A DNA stretch of 64,000 nucleotides from Helicobacter pylori (GTDB lineage Bacteria; Campylobacterota; Campylobacteria; Campylobacterales; Helicobacteraceae), in contig NZ_CP122954.1 in assembly GCF_030323545.1 (NCBI RefSeq), positions 1,364,001-1,428,000 of the forward strand. Direction: 5' to 3'. The notes under the pieces are model-generated. The model did not search any database, had not been told where the DNA came from, and worked only from the letters and a program-made list of their open reading frames with translations. Shown here in pieces: positions 20,778-30,702 of the stretch (its first letter is position 1; the number at the start of each line of letters is the position of its first letter). A program made the translations under genes and the position numbers.

Positions 20778-22427
20778 TTAAGTAGGAGTAACTGGAATAA
20801 TAAAGGGGAAGACATAAGCAATAAGAGTGAAGACAATCCCCATAATGATTGCCAAAGCGATAGAGTATTTTACTGTAAATCTGAACAATTCGCTCTCTTT
20901 CCCCACTAACCCCACCGCTGCACAAGCGATAGCGATACTTTGAGGGCTTATCATTTTACCCACAACGCCCCCGGAAGTGTTGGCCGCTAAGAAAAGCACT
21001 TCAGGCAAGCCAAGCTGTGTGGCGATGAGCATTTGCAAAGAGCCAAATAAAAGATTAGAACTCGTATCGCTTCCGGTTAAAAACACCCCAAGCCAGCCTA
21101 CAACAGGCGAAAAGAAAGTGAAAACATGCCCGGTATCCGCTAACGCTAAAGCGAGCGTGGCGCTCATGCCGCTATAATTAGCCACATACGCAAACGCTAA
21201 AACCACGCCAATGGTTAAAATCGGCAAACGCATTTCTTTTAAAGTAGCCCCAAACACCCCTATCGCATCGCTGATTTTCACGCGCAACAAAAACACGCTT
21301 AAAAGAGCGGCTACAAAAATGGAAGTGCCTGTCGTTAGAATCAGAGGGAATTTAAACACGACAGGGAAATTGGTCGCTTCAGTAACAATGGGAACGGTTT
21401 TAAAAATCTTTTGACTGATGGAATTAAATTCAAACGCAAAGCTAGAAAACGCCAAAGCCCCGCCTTCTTTAAAGAGTGCTTTAAACCAGGGTTGTGTCCA
21501 TATGATAATCGTAATAGTGAGCAACACAAAAGGCATCCACGCCACAACCACCTTACAAATATGGTGTTTTTCTGTGCTGATTGCAGGCTCTTTGCCATTG
21601 CTGGTGAAAATGCGCTTGGGCTGCCAGAATTTTAAAAATAAAGTGGTAGCGATCAATGACACTAAAGCTGAAATAATATCCGGGAGTTGCGGCCCCAGAT
21701 AATTAGAGCTTAAAAATTGCGCAATAGCGAAACTAAACCCGGTAACAGCCACTGCAGGAAAAGTTTCTCTAATCCCTCTAAAACCATCCATTAAAAACAC
21801 GATGAAAAAAGGAATGCCAATGGAAAAAATGGGTAACACCCTGCCCACCATTTGAGAAATCTCTAACTCAGGGATACCCACCACGCTAGCCATAGCCGTA
21901 ATAGGAATACCCACTGCGCCAAAAGCTACAGGAGCGGTGTTAGCGATTAGGCACAATCCGGCAGCGTATAAGGGGTTTAGCCCAAGGCCGACTAAAATCG
22001 CCGCTGTGATCGCTACCGGGCCTCCAAAGCCGATCGCTCCTTCTAAAAACGAGCCAAAACAAAAGCCAATCAAAATCACTAAAATGCGGTGATCCGGCGT
22101 CAAACTTAAAATGCTTTCTTTTAAAATCTCAAAATACCCGGATTTCACTGAAAGGTTGTAAAGAAAAATCGCAGCGATCACAATCCATGCGATCGGCCAT
22201 AAGCCATAAAGAAAGCCATAGAAAAAACTCGCGCTCACCATTTGAGCAGGCATTTTATACACAAATAATGCAATAATGATTGAAAGCACTAAGCTTAAAA
22301 ACCCAGCGCTATACCCTTTAAGTTTAAAGACAATAAGAGAAATAAAAAAGAGCACAATAGGCGATAGCGCCACTAAAGCGCTCAGCCAAATATTACCTAA
22401 TGGGTCATAGACTTGATAAAATTCCAT
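20778..22427 (-). CDS. lctP: L-lactate permease (first tandem copy)
   Basis: 549 aa, the same family and motifs as its neighbour (GSFLEGAIGFGGPVAITAAIL, LTGSDTSSNLLFGSLQ). The two copies share stretches identical at DNA level over 56-58 bases, the sign of a recent duplication or of gene conversion. A run of A/T-rich DNA separates it from lutA, presumably a shared divergent control region. HP0140 by order. Confidence 0.95.
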   Translation of the reverse strand: MEFYQVYDPLGNIWLSALVALSPIVLFFISLIVFKLKGYSAGFLSLVLSIIIALFVYKMPAQMVSASFFYGFLYGLWPIAWIVIAAIFLYNLSVKSGYFEILKESILSLTPDHRILVILIGFCFGSFLEGAIGFGGPVAITAAILVGLGLNPLYAAGLCLIANTAPVAFGAVGIPITAMASVVGIPELEISQMVGRVLPIFSIGIPFFIVFLMDGFRGIRETFPAVAVTGFSFAIAQFLSSNYLGPQLPDIISALVSLIATTLFLKFWQPKRIFTSNGKEPAISTEKHHICKVVVAWMPFVLLTITIIIWTQPWFKALFKEGGALAFSSFAFEFNSISQKIFKTVPIVTEATNFPVVFKFPLILTTGTSIFVAALLSVFLLRVKISDAIGVFGATLKEMRLPILTIGVVLAFAYVANYSGMSATLALALADTGHVFTFFSPVVGWLGVFLTGSDTSSNLLFGSLQMLIATQLGLPEVLFLAANTSGGVVGKMISPQSIAIACAAVGLVGKESELFRFTVKYSIALAIIMGIVFTLIAYVFPFIIPVTPT

Positions 22428-22647
22428 AAATTTTCCTTGAATAATTAAAAGTACTTTTTTATCTTACTTAAAAGAAAAAACTAATTTTAAGTAGCATTTA
22501 ATATTAAGTCAAATTTAATGGTTTTGTGGTTTATTTTAGTAACAATGTTTGAGCGAGTGGGTTGATCAACTTGTGGTTACAATCTTACTAATTTTGAGTA
22601 TCATATTGTGTTTGAAACTCTTAATTTGGAATTTTAAGGAGCCTTCT

Positions 22648-23376
22648 TTGAAAGTCAATTTCTTTGCTACTTGTCTAGGAGCAGCCATATACAGCAACGC
22701 ATCGCTTAACGCTATCAAATTACTCCGTAAGGAAAATTTGGAAGTGGTTTTTAAAAAAGACCAGACTTGTTGCGGCCAGCCAAGCTACAACTCAGGGTAT
22801 TATGAAGAGACAAAAAAAGTCGTTTTATACAATATCAAACTTTATTCCAATAACGACTACCCTATTATTTTACCGAGTGGTTCATGCACGGGGATGATGC
22901 GGCATGATTATTTGGAATTGTTTGAAGGGCATGCGGAATTCAACATGGTTAAAGATTTTTGCTCTAGGGTGTATGAATTAAGCGAATTTTTGGATAAAAA
23001 ATTGCAAGTCAAGTATGAAGATAAGGGCGAACCCCTTAAAATCACATGGCATTCTAATTGCCATGCCTTAAGGGTGGCTAAAGTGATTGACTCGGCGAAA
23101 AACCTCATCAGACAGCTTAAAAATGTGGAACTCATTGAATTGGAAAAAGAAGAAGAATGCTGCGGGTTTGGAGGGACTTTTTCGGTTAAAGAGCCTGAAA
23201 TTTCAGCGGTTATGGTCAAAGAAAAGATTAAAGACATAGAAAGCCGTCAGGTGGATGTGATTGTTTCAGCGGATGCTGGGTGTTTGATGAATATCAGCAC
23301 CGCTATGCAAAAAATGGGCTCTCTAACAAAACCCATGCATTTTTATGACTTTTTAGTCTCAAGGCTTGGGCTTTAA
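22648..23376 (+). CDS. lutA: L-lactate dehydrogenase complex subunit LutA (CCG domain)
   Basis: About 242 aa with two cysteine-rich CCG motifs (TCCGQPSYNSG and ECCGFGGTFSV) that hold iron-sulfur clusters or haem-linked centres. First subunit of the LutABC respiratory L-lactate oxidase, delivering electrons to menaquinone. The frame stays open to 22549 with a hydrophobic stretch, but homologues begin KVNFFATCLGAAI and the TTG at 22648 has AAGGAG six bases upstream, so I start there. HP0139 by order. Confidence 0.9.
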   Translation: MKVNFFATCLGAAIYSNASLNAIKLLRKENLEVVFKKDQTCCGQPSYNSGYYEETKKVVLYNIKLYSNNDYPIILPSGSCTGMMRHDYLELFEGHAEFNMVKDFCSRVYELSEFLDKKLQVKYEDKGEPLKITWHSNCHALRVAKVIDSAKNLIRQLKNVELIELEKEEECCGFGGTFSVKEPEISAVMVKEKIKDIESRQVDVIVSADAGCLMNISTAMQKMGSLTKPMHFYDFLVSRLGL

Positions 23377-23404
23377 CATTAAAGAATTGTTTTAAGGAAT
23401 AATC

Positions 23405-24850
23405 ATGGAAAAATACCATAGCGACCAAGAATACGAAGAAATCATCACCGACCAATTAGGCGATATGCAATTAAGGGAAAATTTGCGTTCTGCAATGGAT
23501 ACCTTAAGGGTTAATCGCAAGAATTTGATTAAGAATCGTTACAGCGAGTGGGAAAATTTAAGGGAATTAGGCAAAGAAGTCAAGCTTAAAATCTTATCCA
23601 GGCTTGATGAATATTTGGAATTGTTTGAAAAAAACGCCACTCAAAACGGCTTTAAAATCCATTACGCTAAAGACGGCAATGAAGCTAATGAAATCATTTA
23701 CAACCTCGCTAAAGAAAAGAATATCAAGCGCATTTTAAAGCAAAAATCCATGGCGAGCGAAGAAATTGGCTTGAACCATTACCTCAAAGAAAAGGGCATT
23801 CAAGCGCAAGAAACGGATTTGGGCGAATTGATTATCCAGCTCATTAATGAACACCCTGTGCATATTGTCGTGCCGGCTATCCATAAAAACCGCAAGCAAA
23901 TCGGTAAGATTTTTGAAGAAAAACTCAACGCCGCTTATGAAGAAGAACCTGAAAAGCTTAATGCGATCGCCAGAAAACACATGCGCAAAGAATTTGAAAG
24001 CTTTAAAATGGGGATCAGTGGGGTGAATTTCGCTATCGCTAATGAGGGAGCGATCTGGTTAGTGGAAAATGAAGGCAATGGTCGCATGAGCACCACCGCA
24101 TGCGATGTGCATGTCGCTATTTGCGGGATTGAAAAATTAGTAGAAAGCTTTGATGATGCGGCGATTTTAAACAATCTGCTCGCTCCAAGCGCTGTGGGTG
24201 TGCCTATCACATGTTATCAAAACATCATCACAGGCCCTAGAAAAGAGGGCGATTTAGACGGCCCTAAAGAAGCCCACATTATTTTATTAGACAACAACCG
24301 CTCTAATATTTTGGCTGATGAAAAGTATTACCGCGCTCTTTCATGTATTCGTTGCGGGACTTGTTTGAACCACTGCCCTGTGTATGATAAAATCGGTGGA
24401 CATGCCTATCTTTCTACTTATCCTGGCCCTATAGGCGTGGTGGTATCCCCCCAACTCTTTGGCTTGAATAATTACGGGCATATCCCTAATTTGTGCAGCC
24501 TTTGCGGGCGTTGCACTGAAGTTTGCCCTGTAGAAATCCCTTTAGCCGAACTCATTAGAGATTTACGATCCGATAAAGTGGGCGAGGGCAGAGGCGTAGT
24601 TAAGGGGGCTAAAAGCACCCAACACAGCGGGATGGAAAAATTCTCTATGAAAATGTTTGCCAAAATGGCAAGCGATGGGGCTAAATGGCGCTTCCAATTG
24701 AAAATGGCTCAATTTTTCTCGCCTTTAGGCAAGCTTTTAGCTCCCATACTGCCTTTAGTCAAAGAGTGGGCGAGCGTGAGAACCTTACCCAATATAGACA
24801 CAAGCTTGCATGCAAAAGTCCAACACTTAGAGGGGGTGATTTATGAGTAA
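23405..24850 (+). CDS. lutB: L-lactate dehydrogenase complex subunit LutB (iron-sulfur)
   Basis: 481 aa. An N-terminal LUD domain (residues ~60-300) is followed by two 4Fe-4S motifs, CIRCGTCLNHCP and CSLCGRCTEVCP, and a C-terminal extension. Overlaps lutC by eight bases, so the two are translated together. The set replaces the flavin-dependent LldD enzyme. HP0138 by order. Confidence 0.95.
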   Translation: MEKYHSDQEYEEIITDQLGDMQLRENLRSAMDTLRVNRKNLIKNRYSEWENLRELGKEVKLKILSRLDEYLELFEKNATQNGFKIHYAKDGNEANEIIYNLAKEKNIKRILKQKSMASEEIGLNHYLKEKGIQAQETDLGELIIQLINEHPVHIVVPAIHKNRKQIGKIFEEKLNAAYEEEPEKLNAIARKHMRKEFESFKMGISGVNFAIANEGAIWLVENEGNGRMSTTACDVHVAICGIEKLVESFDDAAILNNLLAPSAVGVPITCYQNIITGPRKEGDLDGPKEAHIILLDNNRSNILADEKYYRALSCIRCGTCLNHCPVYDKIGGHAYLSTYPGPIGVVVSPQLFGLNNYGHIPNLCSLCGRCTEVCPVEIPLAELIRDLRSDKVGEGRGVVKGAKSTQHSGMEKFSMKMFAKMASDGAKWRFQLKMAQFFSPLGKLLAPILPLVKEWASVRTLPNIDTSLHAKVQHLEGVIYE

Positions 24851-25478
24851 AGAGCTTATTTTAAAGTGCATTAAAGAAGCCAGAGCCAAGCATGCCATTC
24901 AGGGAGCAAACCCTATTTATAGGAATATCATTAAAGTGGAGTTTGAAGACTTGGTGGAAGAATACAAACATTTCCAAGTGTTGAATAAAGCTGAAGTCAT
25001 TGAAAGCGCTAAAGAAAATTTAGAGCAAGCAATTTTAAAGGCTTTAGAAAATTTTAAGAGCAAAAAAGTCTTACACTCTACAGATTTAAATTTGAATTTT
25101 GAAGCGTTTAAGGATTTTACTTTACAGCCTTATGATAAAGAAATTGAAGCGATGCGTGAAGAGTTGTTTGAGATTGATACGGCTTTATTGCATGGGGTTT
25201 GTGGGATTTCAAGCTTGGGCATGATCGGGGCGGTTTCTTCGCATGCAAGCCCACGATTGCTTTCGCTCATTACCCTTAATTGCATTATCTTATTGAAAAA
25301 AGAATCCATTGTACGCAATTTAAGCGAAGGCGTGCAAGCTTTAAAAAACCAAAGTAAAAACGGCGTATTACCCACCAACATGCTCCTTATTGGCGGGCCT
25401 AGCCGGACAGCCGATATTGAATTAAAAACCGTTTTTGGGGTGCATGGGCCTCAAAAAGTCGCTATCATTCTCTACTAA
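24843..25478 (+). CDS. lutC: L-lactate dehydrogenase complex subunit LutC
   Basis: 211 aa LUD-domain protein; the C-terminal GGPSRTADIELKTVFGVHGP is the LutC/YkgG signature. Start ATG lies within lutB. Needed for L-lactate growth in organisms where the operon was tested. Nine bases separate it from bcp. HP0137 by order. Confidence 0.93.
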   Translation: MSKELILKCIKEARAKHAIQGANPIYRNIIKVEFEDLVEEYKHFQVLNKAEVIESAKENLEQAILKALENFKSKKVLHSTDLNLNFEAFKDFTLQPYDKEIEAMREELFEIDTALLHGVCGISSLGMIGAVSSHASPRLLSLITLNCIILLKKESIVRNLSEGVQALKNQSKNGVLPTNMLLIGGPSRTADIELKTVFGVHGPQKVAIILY

Positions 25479-25487
25479 AGGATACGA

Positions 25488-25946
25488 ATGGAAAAATTAG
25501 AAGTGGGGCAATTAGCCCCTGATTTCAGGTTGAAAAACAGCGATGGCGTAGAGATTTCTTTAAAAGATTTGCTCCATAAAAAAGTGGTTCTGTATTTCTA
25601 CCCTAAAGACAACACCCCCGGATGCACTCTAGAAGCCAAAGACTTTAGCACTCTGTTTAGTGAATTTGAAAAGAAAAACGCTGTTGTCGTAGGCGTAAGC
25701 CCTGATAACGCTCAATCGCATCAAAAATTTATCAGCCAATGCTCTTTGAATGTGATCTTGCTCTGCGATGAAGATAAAAAAGCCGCCAATCTTTACAAAG
25801 CTTATGGCAAACGCATGCTTTATGGGAAGGAGCATTTGGGGATTATCCGCTCCACTTTCATTATCAACACGCAAGGCGTTTTAGAAAAATGCTTCTACAA
25901 TGTCAAAGCGAAAGGGCATGCTCAAAAGGTTTTAGAGAGTTTGTAG
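25488..25946 (+). CDS. bcp: Thioredoxin-dependent thiol peroxidase Bcp (peroxiredoxin Q)
   Basis: 152 aa peroxiredoxin that reduces hydroperoxides with thioredoxin. The active site is YPKDNTPGCTLEAKDF with the peroxidatic Cys; the usual PrxQ resolving Cys five residues later is not present (the residue is Lys/Asp there), so this is the 1-Cys-like or alternatively resolved form. An additional Cys pair region SQCSLNVILLCDED lies in the middle. Ends the lut operon on this strand. HP0136 by order. Confidence 0.94.
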   Translation: MEKLEVGQLAPDFRLKNSDGVEISLKDLLHKKVVLYFYPKDNTPGCTLEAKDFSTLFSEFEKKNAVVVGVSPDNAQSHQKFISQCSLNVILLCDEDKKAANLYKAYGKRMLYGKEHLGIIRSTFIINTQGVLEKCFYNVKAKGHAQKVLESL

Positions 25947-26045
25947 TTTAACTTTCTAACTTTCGCCCGTTTTAATTTGAGATTTTTTAGCCATTCTCTC
26001 ACTTTTAAAAACTTGTTGTTTTAAATTTTGTTTTAGTTTTATAAT

Positions 26046-26178
26046 AAAACTCATAAGGGATGATAGGGGGTGTTTTGAAATCATTCCCCTTTAATAGCCC
26101 TTAAGACCGCTTTACAAAAGACGACCACCCACTAGCTTTTTGATTGTGTTATTTTAAAAACGCTTTTGAGTATTTTTA
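26046..26178. repeat. Recurrent intergenic module, copy B
   Basis: Shares ACTCATAAGGG-AT, GATAGGGGGTGTTTTGAAAT, a C-run, AAGACCGCTTTA and the trailing AACGCTTTTGAGTATTTTTA with copies near 2701 and 30703. It separates bcp from the convergent small lipoprotein gene and fills the gap between them. Confidence 0.55.
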
Positions 26179-26184
26179 CAATTT

Positions 26185-26319
26185 TTATTTTTGTTCAGGT
26201 TGCCAAATGGTTTTTTCTGAAGGGGTGCTATCGGCTTCGTTTTGTAAGATTTGTTTTTTAGTTTCGTGGCAAGCCACAAACAATAACGCTAAAATTACAG
26301 CTAAAAGAGAAATTCTCAT
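26185..26319 (-). CDS. 44-aa lipoprotein (HP0135-like)
   Basis: MRISLLAVILALLFVACHETKK and a further 22 polar residues ending in QPEQK. The hydrophobic segment ends in the lipobox LFVAC, so the mature peptide would be a lipid-anchored 28-mer. AAAGGAG lies seven bases before the ATG, a strong ribosome site. Too short for standard ORF cutoffs. Role unknown; it resembles the size class of small surface lipopeptides. Confidence 0.8.
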   Translation of the reverse strand: MRISLLAVILALLFVACHETKKQILQNEADSTPSEKTIWQPEQK

Positions 26320-26397
26320 TTCAAGCTCCTTTGAATATTAAAATGCTTACGATAATTATAAAGTAAAAGAGTTAAAAAAAGATTAATCTCTTTTTAA

Positions 26398-27747
26398 CTA
26401 AGCATGTTGTTTTTTAAGCATGTCAGCGATTAAAAAAGCGAGTTCTAGGGCTTGGGTAGCGTTTAGCCTTGGATCGCATTGCGTATAGTAATGGCAACTC
26501 AAACCCTCTTCGGTGATCGCTTGCGAGCCACCGATACATTCTGTAACATTCTCACCTGTCATTTCCAAATGAACCCCTGAAGCCAAACTCCCTTCAGCCC
26601 TATGGATTTCAAAAAAGCTTTTCACTTCATCTAACACGCTATCAAAAGCCCTTGTTTTAACCCCCAAGCTGGTTTTAACCGTGTTGCCATGCATGGGATC
26701 AATGCTCCATAAAATATGGCGTTTTTCTTTCAACACCCCTTGTAAAAGTTTAGGTAAACGCTCTTTAATCGTCTTAGAACCCATGCGCACGATCAAATTC
26801 AAACGCCCCTTAATGTTATGCGGGTTTAAAACATCGCACAATTCTAACACTTCGCCCGCGCTCGCATTAGGCCCGATTTTCACGCCAATAGGGTTACAAA
26901 CCCCCCTTAAAAACTCCACATGCGCACCCTTAGGGTCTCTTGTCCTTTCGCCAATCCACAGCATGTGCGCGGAGCAATCATAAAACTGGTTAGTCAAACT
27001 ATCCTTACGCACCAAAGGCTCTTCATAATGGAGCAGTAACGCTTCGTGGCTGGTGTAAAATTCCACTTCCCTAAGAATAGGCGTTTTTTCTATCTCCACC
27101 CCGCATGCTTGCATGAACCCTAAAGCTTGCGTGATTCGGTCAGCGATTTGCTGGTATTTTTGCCCAAAGTCGTTGTTTTTGACAAAATCCAAATTGAAAC
27201 GATGCACTTGCTCTAAATTGGCTAACCCGCCTTGAGCAAAAGCTCTGATAAGGTTTAAAGTCGCTACGCTTTGATGATAAGCTTTAAGCATTCTTTCAGG
27301 CTTTGGCTCTCTTTCTTTTTTGGAAATCCCATTGATAATATCCCCCCTATAGCTTAGCACTTCTTCATTATCTAGTATTTCAGTCGCATTGGAGCGAGGC
27401 TTGGCAAATTGCCCGGCAATGCGCCCCACTTTCACGATCGGTATAGAGCCAGCAAAAGTTAAGACAATCGCCATTTGCATCATCACTTTAAACATGTCCC
27501 TAATTCGGTTAGCACTAAATTGAGAAAACGACTCAGCGCAATCGCCCCCTTGCAATAAAAACGCCTTATTGTCAATGACTTGAGCTAAGCGCTCTTGCAA
27601 GTTCCTCGCTTCGCCAGCAAACACTAAGGGAGGGTAAGAGCGCAATTCTTTTTTGACCCTTTCTAATTCTTGTTTATCTTTATAAGTGGGGTGTTGCTCT
27701 ATCTTAAAAGAATGCCATGAAGCGGGCGACCAAGTTGTGTTTGACAT
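26398..27747 (-). CDS. 3-deoxy-7-phosphoheptulonate synthase, class II
   Basis: 449 aa plant-type DAHP synthase; condenses PEP and erythrose 4-phosphate, first step of aromatic synthesis. Class II landmarks are WSPASW at the N terminus, [51 protein letters not shown] and the [11 protein letters not shown] ending. I start at the ATG of [11 protein letters not shown], seven bases after AAGGA; an upstream in-frame ATG lies inside that site. HP0134 by order. Confidence 0.96.
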   Translation of the reverse strand: MSNTTWSPASWHSFKIEQHPTYKDKQELERVKKELRSYPPLVFAGEARNLQERLAQVIDNKAFLLQGGDCAESFSQFSANRIRDMFKVMMQMAIVLTFAGSIPIVKVGRIAGQFAKPRSNATEILDNEEVLSYRGDIINGISKKEREPKPERMLKAYHQSVATLNLIRAFAQGGLANLEQVHRFNLDFVKNNDFGQKYQQIADRITQALGFMQACGVEIEKTPILREVEFYTSHEALLLHYEEPLVRKDSLTNQFYDCSAHMLWIGERTRDPKGAHVEFLRGVCNPIGVKIGPNASAGEVLELCDVLNPHNIKGRLNLIVRMGSKTIKERLPKLLQGVLKEKRHILWSIDPMHGNTVKTSLGVKTRAFDSVLDEVKSFFEIHRAEGSLASGVHLEMTGENVTECIGGSQAITEEGLSCHYYTQCDPRLNATQALELAFLIADMLKKQHA

Positions 27748-27782
27748 TTCTACCATCCTTTATTAATCTTTTTTTAAGCGTT

Positions 27783-27788
27783 ATTATA
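27783..27788 (-). promoter_or_regulatory. -10 element TATAAT for the DAHP synthase gene
   Basis: Minus-strand TATAAT in AGCTATAATAACG; the implied start is near 27776, about 30 nt before the ATG. Confidence 0.55.
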
Positions 27789-27884
27789 GCTTGTGCGGGT
27801 TAAATCGTGGATTTTAGAAAATAAATGCACGCTAAAAACCACCCCCCTAATCTCAAAAAACCCCAATCATAAAAAGCTTTATGC

Positions 27885-27890
27885 TACAAT
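27885..27890 (+). promoter_or_regulatory. -10 element (TGCTACAAT) for sdaC-sdaA
   Basis: Extended -10 TGCTACAAT; the implied start near 27897 leaves a leader of about 32 nt. Ribosome site AAAGGGCGG lies 9-12 bases before the ATG, a little far. Confidence 0.45.
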
Positions 27891-27928
27891 GAGAACTCTT
27901 TAACACGATAAAAGGGCGGTTTAATAGC

Positions 27929-29170
27929 ATGGCACAAGAAAAAGCGGTCATAAGAGATCCTAAAAAACTCAATTTGTTTGATTTGCGTTGGATAGCGTCT
28001 TTATTTGGCACGGCGGTGGGGGCTGGGATTTTATTTTTGCCTATTAGAGCCGGTGGGCATGGGATATGGGCTATTGTGGTGATGAGTGCGATCATCTTCC
28101 CTTTAACTTATCTAGGGCATAGAGCTTTAGCTTATTTCATAGGATCTAAAGACAGAGAAGACATCACCATGGTCGTTCGCTCTCATTTTGGCGCTCAATG
28201 GGGTTTTCTTATCACTTTGCTTTATTTCTTGGCGATTTATCCTATTTGCTTGGCTTATGGGGTGGGTATCACTAATGTGTTTGATCATTTTTTCACTAAC
28301 CAGTTGCATTTAGTACCTTTTCATCGGGGCTTACTGGCTGTGGTGTTAGTTTCTTTAATGATGTTGGTGATGGTTTTTAACGCTACGATTGTTACGCGCA
28401 TTTGTAACGCTTTAGTGTATCCTTTATGCTTGATTTTATTGCTTTTTTCTTTGTATCTTATCCCTTATTGGCAAGGCGCTAATCTTTTTGTGGTGCCGAG
28501 TTTTAAAGAATTTGTGTTAGCGATTTGGCTAACCTTACCGGTGCTTGTGTTTTCATTCAACCATAGCCCCATTATTTCAACCTTCACCCAAAATGTGGGA
28601 AAAGAATACGGTGCTTTCAAAGAGTATAAACTCAATCAAATTGAATTAGGGACATCGCTGATGCTTTTAGGGTTTGTGATGTTTTTTGTGTTTTCGTGCG
28701 TCATGTGCTTGAATGCTGATGATTTTGTGAAAGCAAGGGAACAAAATATCCCCATTTTAAGCTATTTTGCTAACACTTTAAACAACCCTTTAATCAATTA
28801 TGCGGGGCCTGTGGTGGCTTTTTTAGCAATTTTTTCATCTTTTTTTGGGCATTATTATGGGGCTAAAGAGGGTTTAGAAGGCATTATCATTCAAAGTTTA
28901 AAATTGAAAAAAGCTTCTAAAACCTTGGGCGTTAGCGTAACGATTTTTTTATGGCTGACTATCACGATTGTGGCTTATATTAACCCTAATATCTTGGATT
29001 TTATTGAGAATTTAGGCGGCCCCATTATCGCGCTCATTCTGTTTGTGATGCCCATGATAGCTTTTTATAGCGTTTCTAGTTTGAAGCGTTTTAGAAATTT
29101 CAAAGTGGATATTTTTGTGTTTGTCTTTGGGAGCTTAACGGCTTTGAGCGTGTTTTTAGGACTATTTTAA
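27929..29170 (+). CDS. sdaC: Serine transporter SdaC (HAAAP family)
   Basis: 413 aa, eleven or so membrane helices; the N-terminal LRWIASLFGTAVGAGILFLP glycine-rich helix break and VFSFNHSPIISTF are typical of the HAAAP serine/threonine-proton symporters. The stop TAA shares its last base with the ATG of sdaA (TAATG), coupling uptake of serine to its deamination. HP0133 by order. Confidence 0.95.
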   Translation: MAQEKAVIRDPKKLNLFDLRWIASLFGTAVGAGILFLPIRAGGHGIWAIVVMSAIIFPLTYLGHRALAYFIGSKDREDITMVVRSHFGAQWGFLITLLYFLAIYPICLAYGVGITNVFDHFFTNQLHLVPFHRGLLAVVLVSLMMLVMVFNATIVTRICNALVYPLCLILLLFSLYLIPYWQGANLFVVPSFKEFVLAIWLTLPVLVFSFNHSPIISTFTQNVGKEYGAFKEYKLNQIELGTSLMLLGFVMFFVFSCVMCLNADDFVKAREQNIPILSYFANTLNNPLINYAGPVVAFLAIFSSFFGHYYGAKEGLEGIIIQSLKLKKASKTLGVSVTIFLWLTITIVAYINPNILDFIENLGGPIIALILFVMPMIAFYSVSSLKRFRNFKVDIFVFVFGSLTALSVFLGLF

Positions 29171-30537
29171 TGGCTAGTTTTTCTATTTTATCCATTTTTA
29201 AAATCGGCGTGGGGCCTAGCTCTTCACACACCATAGGGCCTATGGAAGCGGGAGCGAGATTTTGCGGGTTGTTAAAAGGCGTTTTAGAGCAGGTTGCGCG
29301 CGTTCAAATCACCTTGCATGGCTCATTAGCTTTAACCGGCAAAGGGCATTTGAGCGATGAGGCGGTTTTAATTGGCTTGCATGGTATTTATGCTAACGAA
29401 TTAGAGGTAACAACCAAAAAAGCCTTATTGCATGAAGTTTTTGAAAACAAGGTTTTAAAACTCGCTAACCAGCATCGCATCCATTTTGATTATTCTAAAG
29501 ATTTGATTTTTGACAATAAACCTTTAGCCAAACACCAAAACGCTCTCATTCTAAAAGCTTTTAACACTAAAAATGAGGTTTTAAAAGAAGAGACTTATTA
29601 TTCTGTCGGTGGAGGGTTTGTCTATACTGAAAAAGAATTAGACAACTTGTCTGAAGAGAGCGGGAATGGAAGTATTGCCTATGATTTTTCAAGCGCTAAG
29701 GAATTGCTAGAATTATGCCAAAAACACCAAAAAAACATCGCTGAAATCGTGCGTTTGAGAGAAGACGCTCTCAAAAACCGCCCTGATGCAATGATGGCTA
29801 AAATTTATCATGCGATGCTTGAGTGTTATGATAATGGGGCTAATTCTAAAGAAAAGTATCTGCCCGGTTCTTTGAGAGTAACACGATTAGCTCCAAGCAT
29901 TAAAGCGCGTTTAGAAAAACACCCCACAAGTGGGAAAGACCCCTTAGCGTTGATTGATTACATTTCGCTTTACGCTCGCGCCATTGCTGAAGAAAACGCT
30001 AGTGGAGGAAAGGTGGTAACCGCTCCCACTAATGGAGCGTGCGCGGTGGTGCCAAGCGTGCTTTTATACGCTAAAAACCATTTGTTTGAAAATTTATCGC
30101 AAAAGGTCATCAATGATTTTTTACTCACCAGTGCAGCGATTGGCTATCTTTACAAGAAAAACGCTTCCTTAAGCGGTGCAGAAGCGGGGTGTCAGGCTGA
30201 AATTGGCGTGGCAAGCTCTATGGCTGCGGGGGGGTTAGCCTGTTTGTGCCAAGCGACCACGCAACAGGTTTTAATCGCTAGTGAAATCGCTATGGAACAC
30301 CATTTAGGATTGACATGCGATCCGGTGGGGGGCTTGGTGCAAATCCCTTGCATTGAGCGCAATGTTTTAGGAGCGATTAAAGCGATCAGTGCTTCTAAAT
30401 TAGCCCTAGAAGATGAATACAAGCCTAAAGTGAGCCTAGATGAAGTGATCGCTACGATGTATGCGACCGGAAAAGACATGAATGAAAAATACAAAGAGAC
30501 ATCGTTAGGGGGGTTAGCTAAGACTTTAGAATGCTAA
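29170..30537 (+). CDS. sdaA: L-serine dehydratase (iron-sulfur type)
   Basis: 455 aa single-chain enzyme with beta domain first (VGPSSSHTIGPMEAG) and the alpha domain carrying the cluster cysteines: GAEAGCQAEIGVASSMAAGG and CDPVGGLVQIPCIERN. Deaminates serine to pyruvate, a preferred carbon and energy source of H. pylori. Translationally coupled to sdaC. HP0132 by order. Confidence 0.97.
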   Translation: MASFSILSIFKIGVGPSSSHTIGPMEAGARFCGLLKGVLEQVARVQITLHGSLALTGKGHLSDEAVLIGLHGIYANELEVTTKKALLHEVFENKVLKLANQHRIHFDYSKDLIFDNKPLAKHQNALILKAFNTKNEVLKEETYYSVGGGFVYTEKELDNLSEESGNGSIAYDFSSAKELLELCQKHQKNIAEIVRLREDALKNRPDAMMAKIYHAMLECYDNGANSKEKYLPGSLRVTRLAPSIKARLEKHPTSGKDPLALIDYISLYARAIAEENASGGKVVTAPTNGACAVVPSVLLYAKNHLFENLSQKVINDFLLTSAAIGYLYKKNASLSGAEAGCQAEIGVASSMAAGGLACLCQATTQQVLIASEIAMEHHLGLTCDPVGGLVQIPCIERNVLGAIKAISASKLALEDEYKPKVSLDEVIATMYATGKDMNEKYKETSLGGLAKTLEC

Positions 30538-30702
30538 TGGATAGCTCTAATCTTTAGGGGTTTTATTTCCTAAAAAAGGCTTTATTTTTATCAAATGCAA
30601 ACAAGCTTTATCCAACTTTAATATCCTTCAAAAATTTTAAACATAGGGTTTTAAAGCGTTATTTTATTGTTCTGGATTCCATTTTATAGTAAAAAGTTTA
30701 TT

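Noticed and set aside
22549-22647. Longer LutA with an N-terminal hydrophobic helix
   Set aside because: The upstream TTG has no ribosome site, while the TTG at 22648 has AAGGAG and matches where homologues begin.
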